From: JAGVSZ01 sp963747775 | GTDB lineage: Bacteria; Pseudomonadota; Gammaproteobacteria; Burkholderiales; SG8-39 | Length of the DNA stretch: 64,000 bases | Direction: 5' to 3' | Assembly: GCA_963747775.1 (NCBI GenBank) | Contig: CAVVGT010000008.1 | Coordinates: 1-64,000, forward strand | Shown: piece by piece, positions 56,563-64,000 of the stretch | Position numbering within the stretch: the stretch's first letter is position 1 | Layout of the letters: each line of letters starts with the position of its first letter | Translations under genes and position numbers: made by a program | Notes under the pieces: generated by a model | The model's database searches: none | Told to the model about the DNA's origin: nothing | What the model saw: only the letters and a program-made list of their open reading frames with translations

Positions 56563-56571
56563 TGGACTATT

Positions 56572-56585
56572 GACAATGCATTGTC
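56572..56585. promoter_or_regulatory. Operator palindrome between iclR and the second liv operon
   Basis: GACAATGCATTGTC is a perfect 14-base palindrome, nested within a wider TTGGAC...GTCCAA pair (56562-56588), just upstream of the regulator ATG. It is the obvious candidate binding site of the divergent IclR protein. Confidence 0.55.
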
Positions 56586-56628
56586 CAAAGACGAATATAT
56601 ACGTCCTGGAGAAGGAGGAGGACAACAG

Positions 56629-57828
56629 GTGAATCAAGCGCTGGGCCAGCGGCAGCCGGCTGGCGCTGTCGTTCGTTGTTGCATTGCCGCAGGCGTCGCG
56701 CAGGCGCCGATCCGCATCGGCATGCACGCTCTCGCTCACCGGGCCGATCGCCGCGCCCGGCGCGATCCAGAAGGTCGCCACCGAGGTCTATGTCGACGAC
56801 CTCAACCGACGCGGCGGCCTGCTCGGCCGCAAGGTCGAGCTGGTCGCTGAAGGACGACCAGTCGCGCCCCGACTCGCGCGCACGCTGTACGAGCAGCTGA
56901 TCACGGTCGACAAGGTCGACCTGATCGTCGGCCCGTACGGCACCGCCATCATCCTCGTCCGCCATGGGCGGTGGCGCAGCGCTACAACAAGATCCTGCTG
57001 CACAACAGCTTCGGCACGCCGCGCCAGGCCAAGTACGACATGCAGTTCTCGACCTCCGGCGGCGCGCTTCGACATCGAGAAGGTGTGGCCCAACCTGGTG
57101 TTCGACGCGGCGGCTGCGCCGACGCCGCCGAAGACCATCGCCATCGTCACCAGCAAGTTCCCGTCGCTGCACTTCGTCTCGCTCGGCGCGCGCGAAGTGG
57201 CGAAGAAGCGCGGCCTCACCGAGGTGCTGTTCCTCGAGTACGAGTTCGGCAACCGCGACTTCGGCCCGATCGCCAGCCGCCTGAAGGACGCCAAGCCCGA
57301 CTTCATCTGGTTCGGCGCCGGCGGCATCGACGGCGTGCTGCTGCTCGACGCGATGAAGAAGATCGACTACGCAGCCGCCGATGCACTTCTACATGTTCCC
57401 GGCGCCCGGCCCGATGGTGAAGACGCCCGAGGCGAAGAACGCGCTCGCCTTCACCACCTTCGAGGAGCACCCGCCGTTCACCAACAACCCGCGCGCCAGC
57501 GGAGCTGATCGAGGCGTACCACGAGCGCGGCAAGAAGGCCGGCCTGCCGGACACCTCGGTCGACCTGCTCGCCTCGATCTGCTTCTCGATGTGGCAGACG
57601 CTCGAGGCGGCGGTGAACGGCACGAAGAGCCTCGACGACAAGGCGCTCGCCGCCTGGCTGCGCAAGAACCAGGTCGACTCGATCATGGGCCCGCTGCGCT
57701 GGGACGGGCCGCAGAACTTCGTCGAGGGCAAGGACCTCTACAAGGTCAAGCAGCTGCAGGGCGGCAAGTGGCAGGTGGTCTGGCCGAAGGAATACGCCGC
57801 GCCGGGCGCCACGCTGATCGGGCCGTGA
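56629..57828 (+). CDS. ABC substrate-binding protein, HAAT type (many frame breaks)
   Basis: About 395 residues recoverable. A signal peptide appears in a shifted frame (RLALSFVVALPQA), then the mature start APIRIG, then TLSLTGPIAAPGAIQKVATE, DDLNRRGGLLGRKVEL, YGTAIIL, NKILLHNSFGTP, PPKTIAIVTSKFPSLHFVS and an intact C-terminus ending GATLIGP. The breaks I could resolve are single extra bases near 56717, 56854, 56957, 56971, 57067, 57370 and 57500. The type I periplasmic fold and the following liv genes define its role. The GTG start at 56629 is provisional. Confidence 0.72.
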
Positions 57829-58720
57829 GCGCCGGGCGGATTCCCCGCGCTGAGCCTGAGTGCGCCAGCCTCACGCTCCTCGGGCAGTCCGTGCTGTCGG
57901 GCGTCTTCATCGGCGCCCTGTACGGGCTGCTCGGGCTCGGCCTGACGCTGAGCTGGGGCCTGCTGCGCCAGATCAACCTGGCGCATTTCGCGCTGGTGTT
58001 CCTCGGCGCCTACCTCAACTACCAGCTCGCGGCCGCCGGCACTCGACCCGCTGCTCACGCTGGCCGTCATCGCGCCGGCGTTCTTCGTCTTCGGCGTGCG
58101 CGCTGCACTGGCTGCTCGCGCGCTTCTCGGTGTCGCCGCTCAACACGCTGCTGGTCACCTTCGGCTTCATGGTGATGATCGAGAGCCTGATCCAGTGGAT
58201 CTGGACCGCCGACTTCCGCCGCATGGAGACGCACTACGGCGACGTCCGCTGGAAGGTCGGCGAGCTGTACGTGCCGCTGCCGGAGCTGCTGACGCTGGTC
58301 GTAGCGCAGTCGTGCCTCGCCGTCGGCGGTGTGGGCGCTGCTGCGCTATACCGACCTCGGCAAGGCGATGCGCGCCGGCGTCCGAGGACGCGCCGGTCGC
58401 GGCCGCCTTCGGCGTCAACGAGAAGCTGCTGGCGCTCCTGCTGTCGGGCGCCTGCGCCGCGTTCGCCGCGGTGGCCGGCGTGTGCCTCGCGCTCAGCCAC
58501 ACGCTCGCGCCGGCGCAGATCTACGCCTGGATCGGCGTGGTGTTCGCCGCGGTGATGATCGGCGGCCTCGGCAATCCGCTCGGGCCGCTCTTCGCCGGCA
58601 TCTTCATCGGCGTGAGCGAGGCGCTCACCATGGCGCTGATCGCGCCGGCCTGGGCGCCGCTGGTCTCGTTCACGCTGCTGATCGCCTATCCTGCTGTTCC
58701 GGCCGAGCCGCCTGGCGTGA
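57825..58720 (+). CDS. livH: Branched-chain-type ABC permease (several frame breaks)
   Basis: About 297 residues, GTG 57825 overlapping the binding-protein stop. Segments: TLLGQSVLSGVFIGALYGLLG, LLRQINLAHFALVFLGAYLNYQLA, SVSPLNTLLVTFGFMVMIESLIQW, LRYTDLGKAMRA, FAAVAGVCLALSHTLAPAQ and IGGLGNPLGPLFAGIFIGVSEA. Breaks near 58041, 58100, 58328, 58380 and 58690. The corrected C-terminus ends FRPSRLA at a TGA that overlaps the next GTG. Confidence 0.76.
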
Positions 58721-60428
58721 AAGCCCTGGCTTTCTTTCTCGCGCGTCGGCGCCACGTTCGCGACGGTGCCGTTCCTGGGCCTGCCGGCGTTCTACGAGTC
58801 GTTCCTCTACCTGGTGTTCCACTGGATCGTGCTCGCCACGTCGTGGAACCTGCTGTCGGGCTACTCGGGCTATTTCTCGTTCGGCCACGCCGCCTTCTTC
58901 GGCGCCGGCGTCTACAGCACCGCGGTGCTCGCCGGCAAGCTCGGCTGGCCGTTCCTCGCCACGCTGCCGGTCGCCGCGGCGGTGCCCGCGCTCCTCGGCG
59001 TAGCCTCGGCGCGGTGGTGTTCCGCCTGCCGGCGCTGCGCGGCGAGCTGTTCGCGCTCATCACGCTCGCGCTGATGTTCGTCTTCGCCACCATCGTCCTC
59101 AACACCCCGCTCGACGGCGGGCCGGGCGTCTACATGAGCAACGTCGCGCTGCCGACCCTGGCGCCGTCGCCGTCGGGCTCGTTCTACCTGATGGCGCTCG
59201 CCCTCGCGCTCGGCACGGTCGGCATCGCCTACGCCGTCTACCGCGCGCGCTTCGGCACCGGCCTGTTCGCGATCCACGACGACGAGGACGTCGCCGAGGT
59301 GATGGGCGTGCCGACCTACCGCTACAAGCTCGCCGCGCTCGCGCTGTCCTGCGGCCTCGCCGGCCTCGCCGGCGGCATCCACGGCGTGTTCGTCTCCTAC
59401 GTGACGGTCGGGGAGACGTTCTCCGGCTGGATGGCGCTCAACGTGATCCTGATGGCCGCCCTCGGCGGCACCCGCCACTGGGCCGGCCCCGCCGTCGGCG
59501 CCACCGCCGTGACCATCATGACCTTCTACTTCACCACCAGCGACTACGCCATCGCCGGCCGCGCCCTGGTCGGCCTGATTTTCATCGTGGTCATTCTTTT
59601 CATGCCCGAACGGCCTGCTCGGCAGGTTTGCGACGCGCAAGCCGCTTGCCGTTCAGGGCGAAGCCCGTGTGGAGACCAATGTAGGTCAAGAAAAAAGCGA
59701 CATACCGATACTTGTGGTGAGGGGAGCGAAGAAGGCGTTCAAGGGCGTGCAGGCGCTCGCGGGCGTCGATCTGGAGGTCCGGCGAGGGGAGATCCTCGGC
59801 CTGGTCGGGCCGAACGGCTCGGGCAAGTCGACGCTGATCAACGTGGTGAGCGGGCATTACCCGATCGACAGCGGCAGCGCGGTGTTCGAGGGCCGCGAGC
59901 TGGCGGGGCTCGACGCCGCACAGCATCGCGCGCAGCGGCATCGCGCGCACCTACCAGATCCCGCGGCCGTTCGCGCACCTCTCGGTGCTGGAGAACGTGG
60001 CGCTGCCGCCGATGTTCGGGCTGGTGGCGATGGACCGGCGCGCGGCCGAGGCCGAGGCCTGGCGCTGGCTCGAGTTCACCGGGCTGGGGGCGAAGGCGCT
60101 TCGCTTTCCAGGCGACTTGAATCTCCACGAAAGAAAATTCCTCGAGCTGGCCCGCGCGCTCGCCTCGCGGCCGAAGCTGATCTTCCTCGACGAGGTGCTC
60201 TCGGGGCTGACGCCGTCGGAGATCGACGGCGCGATCCGCACCATCCGCGCCATCCGCGACCAGGGCGCGACGGTGGTGTTCGTCGAGCACGTGATGCGCG
60301 CGGTGATGGAGCTGACCGACCGCGTCGTGGTGCTCACCAACGGCCGCACGATCGCGCAGGGCGCGCCGCGCGAGGTGATGCGCGACCCGCAGGTGATCGA
60401 CGCCTACCTGGGGACGGCCCATGCGTGA
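58717..60428 (+). CDS. Fused LivM permease - LivG ATPase (several frame breaks)
   Basis: About 568 residues. LivM part: FLGLPAFYESFLYLVFHW, NLLSGYSGYFSFGHAAFFGAG, FRLPALRGELFALITLAL, GGTRHWAGPAVGA. After one extra base near 59609 the frame reads NGLLGRFATRKPLAVQGEA and runs without a stop into LivG: Walker A GPNGSGKST, then after a break near 59920 RTYQIPRPFAHLSVLENVA and Walker B KLIFLDEVLSGL. The ABC signature is degenerate (NLHERKFLELARAL). The fusion repeats the design of the importer at 37.3-41.7 kb. Confidence 0.76.
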
Positions 60429-61142
60429 CGCCGCTCTCTGGAGGCTGCGCCAGCTCAAGGCCGGCTACGGCGCGGCGCCCGCGGTCTGGGACGTCTCGCT
60501 CGACGTGCGCGAGGGCGACCTGGTGGTGGTTGTCGGGCCGAACGGCGCCGGCAAGACCACGCTGATCAACGCCCTGGCCGGGGTGCACCGCATGGAATCA
60601 GGTCGCCTCAGTTTTCGCGGAAAGGATATTTCCAGCCTGCGCGGCGCACCGCTTCTGCGACCAGGGCATCGCGCTGGTGCCGGAGGGCCGGCGCCTGTTC
60701 ACCGGCATGACGGTGCGCGAGAACCTGGAGCTCGGCGCCTACCGCGGCGCCGCAAAGGCGCACCGCGAGCGCTTCGTTGCAGCGCGTCATCGCGCGCTTC
60801 CCGATGCTGGGCGAGCGGCTCGGCCAGCCCGCGGGCACGCTTTCCGGCGGCCAGCAGCAGATGCTGGCGATCGGCCGGGCGCTGATGGCGCAGCCGAAGC
60901 TGCTGCTGCTCGACGAGCCTTCGCTCGGGCTCGCGCCCGACGATCGTGCTGGAGATGTTCCGCATCATCCGGGAAGTGAACCAGGAGGGAGTCGCGGTGC
61001 TGCTGGTGGAGCAGAATGTGGCCATGGCGCTGGACCTGGCGCGCCGCGCCTACGTGCTCGAGGAAGGTCGCATCGTCGCGGAAGGCGCGCCGCGGACCTT
61101 GCCTCGCAACCGCATATTCAAAGGGCTTATCTGGGACATTGA
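60421..61142 (+). CDS. livF: Branched-chain-type ABC transporter ATPase (several frame breaks)
   Basis: About 238 residues from ATG 60421, overlapping the previous stop by 8 bases. Walker A is GPNGAGKTT, the signature LSGGQQQML, Walker B LLLLDEPSLGL. Breaks near 60655, 60777, 60945 and 61095 move the frame; the true end is ASQPHIQRAYLGH at 61142. Last transport gene of the second liv operon; a reductase gene follows one base later. Confidence 0.78.
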
Positions 61143-61143
61143 A

Positions 61144-62210
61144 ATGGGAAAGTCACGCTCCAGCCTAGCGGCCACAGCTTCGAGGTCCGCCGGGCCAGAA
61201 CATCGTGCAGGCCGGCCTCGACGCCGGCTTCTCGATGCCCTACAGCTGCCGCACCGGCGTCTGCAAGACCTGCCGCGGCACGATCAGGGAAGGCAAGGTC
61301 GACTACGGCTTCGTCGCACCCGAACTACCTGCCCGACAGCGACAAGGCGAAGGGCCTTGCGCTGCTCTGCCAGGCCACGCCGCTCACCGACTGCGTGATC
61401 GAGGTGCGCGAGCTCGAGGGCCTGGCCGGCATCCGGCCGCGCATGTCGCCGTGCCGCGTGACGAAGATCGACAAGCCGGCGCCCGACGTGGCGGTGCTGG
61501 GCCTGCGCCTGCCGTCGAACGAGAACATGCTGTTCCTCGCCGGCCAGTACATCGACTTCCTGCTGAAGGACGGCAAGCGGCGCAGCTACTCGATCGCCAG
61601 CAGGCCGGCGCCGGAGGGCGTCACCGAGCTCGAGCTGCATATCCGCCACACGCCCGGCGGCGCGTTCACCGACCGCGTGTTCGGCGCCATGAAGGAGAAG
61701 GAGATCCTGCGCTTCGAGGGGCCGCTCGGCACCTTCTACCTGCGCGAGGATTCCGACAAGCCGATCGTGATGGTGGCGAGCGGCACCGGCTTCGCGCCGA
61801 TCAAGGCGATGTGCGAGGCCATGCTGGCGAAGGGCATCGAAGCGGCCGATCACGCTTTACTGGGGCTGCCGCGTGAAGCGCGACCTCTACATGCTCGAGC
61901 GTGCCGTCGTCCTGGCAGCGACCCGAATCTCAGGTTCGTCCCGGTGCTCTCCGATCCGACGCCGGAATGCGCCTGGACCGGCCGCACCGGCTTCGTGCAC
62001 CGCGCGGTGATGCAGGACTTCCCCGACCTGTCCGGCCACCAGGTCTACGCCTGCGGCGCGCCCGTCATGGTCGACGCCGCGCGCGCGGACTTCAGCGCAA
62101 AATGCCGCCTGCCGGAGGACGAGTTCTTCGCCGATTCGTTCCTGACCGAGGCCGACAAGCACCCGGCCGCGGACTGCCTAGTCCAGTTCAACCAGAGGAG
62201 GTTACCATGA
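61144..62210 (+). CDS. Oxygenase-reductase-type 2Fe-2S/FAD/NAD protein (several frame breaks)
   Basis: About 353 residues from ATG 61144. An N-terminal plant-type ferredoxin domain (SMPYSCRTGVCKTCRGTI) is followed by a ferredoxin-NADP-reductase-like module with the FAD motif RRSYSIASRP and NAD motif SGTGFAPIKAM; the C-terminus is VYACGAPVMVDAARADF. This order (Fe-S first) is that of reductases serving ring hydroxylases and related monooxygenases. No oxygenase lies in the window except possibly downstream partners. Frame changes near 61165, 61190, 61325 and 61855. Confidence 0.78.
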
Positions 62211-62726
62211 GCATCACCACCGAGAGAAGATCACCGACGCATCGTCGATCCGGGCGAGCGCGGAGAGGAAGTCGGTTATCAAGCCCTACGTCATGTCGCA
62301 CGGCACGCTGGAGTGCTACAGCCTGAAGGAGTCGCGCAAGTTCTACGAGGAGTTCCTCGGCCTCGAATGCGTGCGCCACGCGCTGCCGGCGATGGTGATC
62401 CGCTGCGGCGTCAAGTTCCACGTCGTGTGCGTCGAGGTGGGCAACGCGGTGAAGCCGGTGAGCCTGCTCAACCACTGGGGCGTCGACGTCGAGTCGAAGG
62501 AGAAGGTCGACGAGGCCTACCAGAGCGCCGCTCAAGTACAAGGACAAGTACAAGATCAAGCAGGTGATGAAGCCGGTGCTGCAGCACGGCGTGTACTCGT
62601 TCTACCTGGAGGACCTCGACCACAACTGGTGGGAAGTCCAGAACACGCCGGGCTTCGCAGCACGACGATCTGTTCGACTTCGGCGACCGCTTCTCGATGG
62701 AGGACAACGCCAAGGTGGCGAGCTGA
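62207..62726 (+). CDS. VOC-family (glyoxalase/extradiol-dioxygenase-like) protein (several frame breaks)
   Basis: About 172 residues; AGAGGAGG precedes ATG 62207, which overlaps the reductase stop as ATGA. Segments: SAERKSVIKPYVMSHGTLEC, LKESRKFYEEFLGLECVRHAL, NHWGVDVESKEKVDEAY, KPVLQHGVYSFYLEDLDHNWWEV. The E in YLEDLDHNWWE and the H in VMSHGTL are likely metal ligands. Breaks lie near 62228, 62530 and 62662. It could be a ring-cleavage or isomerase enzyme of the same pathway. Confidence 0.72.
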
Positions 62727-62756
62727 AGGAGCTGAGCGTCAAGAACGCGCCTGAAG

Positions 62757-63295
62757 GTGGCCGTTTTCCGGCAGCTTCCTCGAGGAGCTCGAGGCGCGCA
62801 CGGCGATCGAGGATTGCCTGAAGCGCTTCGCGCGCGCCGTCGACCGGCAGGACTGGAAGGCGGCGCGCGAGGCTCTACCACGACGGCGCGTTCGACGACC
62901 ACGGCTTCTTCAAGGGGCCGCCGGACGCGTTTCTCGCGCACATCGAGAAGCTGCACGCGGTGCAGGATCACTCGATGCATTTCAACACCAACGTGCTGAT
63001 CGAGTTCCCGTCGACGGAGCACGCGTTCGTCGAGACGTACGTGCTGGTGCTGCAGCGCTTCCGCGCGGGGTCGCCCAAGGTTCCTGCCGGCGCCGCGGGC
63101 CTGCGCAACCTCGCCTCGGCGCGCTACCTCGACCGCTTCGAGAAGCGGAGCGGCTCGTGGCGCGTCGTTCACCGCACGCTGGTCTTCGGCGATATCGAAT
63201 CGGCGCCGATGACGGAGCCGCTGGTCTTCGCGCCGGAGTTCACCGTGCAGCGCCACGACATGGACGACCCTCTTTACCTGCTGAACCGCAAGTAG
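62757..63295 (+). CDS. SnoaL/NTF2-like protein (frame breaks; start uncertain)
   Basis: About 180 residues. Recoverable order: FLEELEARTAIEDCLKRFARAVDR, QDWKAAREAL, FDDHGFFKGPPDAFLAHIEKLH, DHSMHFNTNVLIEFPSTEHAF, YLDRFEKRSGSWRVVHRTLVF and LYLLNRK. This is the SnoaL-like fold used by dehydratases, isomerases and oxygenase small subunits. The N-terminal coding may begin as early as 62730 in another frame (LKELSVKNAPEGGRF). Breaks near 62775 and 62873. Confidence 0.68.
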
Positions 63296-63397
63296 GCAGA
63301 GGGTCCTGCGCGAGCGGATGCATTCGGATCGCGTGAGCGGAATCGATTCACCGATCTCCTTACCGCTCCCGCGAACCCGCGCGCCATCGGGCCGTTG

Positions 63398-64000
63398 TCA
63401 CGCCGGAGCGAGCTGGTCCTTGACCGGCAATTGCCGGATGCGCTTCCCGGTCGCCGCGAAGATGGCATTGCACAGCGCCGGCGCGATCGGTGGCACGCCG
63501 GGCTCGCCGACGCCGCCGAGGTGCGCGTTGTAGCTGCCGGGAATCATGTGCACCCTGATCTCCTTCGGCGCGGCGTTCATGCGCAACAGCTCGTACTGGT
63601 GGAAGTTGTCTTCCTGGGCACGGCCGTCCTTGAACGTGATCGCGCCGAGCAGCGTGTTGCTCACGCCCATGACCGCTGCGCCCTCAATCTGCGCGCGCAC
63701 GCGCTCCGGGTTGATCTGCGCCCCGCAGTCGATGGCGACATCGATGCGCGGGATCGCGATGCGCCCGGCGCCATCGACCGCGACCTCGATCACCGTCGCG
63801 ATGTAGGTGACGAAGCTGTAGTGCGCGGCAATGCCCAGGCCGCGACCCTTCGGCATCGCCCGCCCCCAGCCTGCCGCCTTGGCCACCGTCTCCGTCACGC
63901 GCCGCAACCGGCCGGTATCGAGGGTGTAGATCGACGGGTTCTCGCCGTGGTTCCAGCCGTCGCCGAGCGTGCGCGGATCGATCTGGCGCGCCGGCCCGAT
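63398..64000 (-). CDS. Molybdenum hydroxylase large subunit (isoquinoline 1-oxidoreductase beta type), C-terminal part
   Basis: The frame is open to the window edge and the start lies beyond it. Motifs are GRGLGIAAHYSFVTYIATVIEVAVD, VAIDCGAQINPERVRAQIEGA and HLGGVGEPGVPPIAPALCNAIF, where the Glu of GVGEPG is the active-site base. The family hydroxylates N-heterocycles and aldehydes with a molybdenum cytosine dinucleotide cofactor. It is convergent with the second liv/reductase operon; a small 2Fe-2S subunit is expected beyond the edge. Confidence 0.82.
   Translation of the reverse strand: MGPARQIDPRTLGDGWNHGENPSIYTLDTGRLRRVTETVAKAAGWGRAMPKGRGLGIAAHYSFVTYIATVIEVAVDGAGRIAIPRIDVAIDCGAQINPERVRAQIEGAAVMGVSNTLLGAITFKDGRAQEDNFHQYELLRMNAAPKEIRVHMIPGSYNAHLGGVGEPGVPPIAPALCNAIFAATGKRIRQLPVKDQLAPA

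Overview
The window looks like high-GC betaproteobacterial DNA, probably Burkholderiales. The evidence is two Bug/TTT tricarboxylate receptors, a DUF3563 protein, IclR-controlled CoA-thioester catabolic genes and high-GC codon use. It is mosaic: roughly 1-6.1 kb and 28.9-35.1 kb look lower in GC than 6.2-28.4 kb and 35.2-64 kb. The last three fifths of a tRNA-Pro(GGG) at 35.10-35.15 kb looks like the attachment-site repeat of an integrated element lying to its left. A chimeric metagenome contig is also possible. Many genes carry single-base frame breaks, and most of the resolvable ones are insertions. These cluster at 19.6-25 kb and 55.4-63.3 kb and look more like uncorrected read errors than gene decay.

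Layout. 1-4.7 kb: end of a carbohydrate ABC importer operon (binding protein, two permeases) with a zinc alcohol dehydrogenase and a lactonase-fold protein. 5.0-6.1 kb: integrase-core transposase. 6.2-25.3 kb (minus strand): a purine/hydantoin catabolic cluster matching the E. coli ygeW-ygeY-hyuA-yqeA-ygfK-ssnA-xdhD block, with an NCS2 purine permease, two N-carbamoyl hydrolases and two PLP enzymes; a divergent RpiR regulator (25.7 kb) probably controls it. 27.0-28.4 kb: L-serine dehydratase. 28.6-30.1 kb: IS1380 remnant and mostly non-coding DNA. 30.2-34.3 kb: an unrecognised 1157-residue coiled-coil protein coupled to a papain-like cysteine protease. 34.3-35.0 kb: MazEF toxin-antitoxin pair. 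35.3-37.2 kb: small GFA, YciI, VOC and DUF3563 proteins.

37.3-56.6 kb: a catabolic island for an unknown carboxylic acid. It has a branched-chain-type ABC importer (LivF, fused LivM-LivG, LivH, LivK), an ADP-forming acyl-CoA synthetase, enoyl-CoA hydratase, MaoC hydratase, SDR dehydrogenase, two thiolase-fold proteins that lack the usual nucleophilic Cys and are each paired with a DUF35 zinc-ribbon/OB protein, a citryl-CoA-lyase-like protein, a nitronate-monooxygenase-like flavoprotein, a fumarylacetoacetate-hydrolase-family protein and two IclR regulators. 56.6-64 kb: a second Liv-type importer, again with LivM-LivG fused, followed by a 2Fe-2S/FAD reductase, a VOC protein, a SnoaL-like protein and the C-terminal part of a molybdenum hydroxylase large subunit on the opposite strand.

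All functional calls come from reading sequence motifs; no database search was possible.
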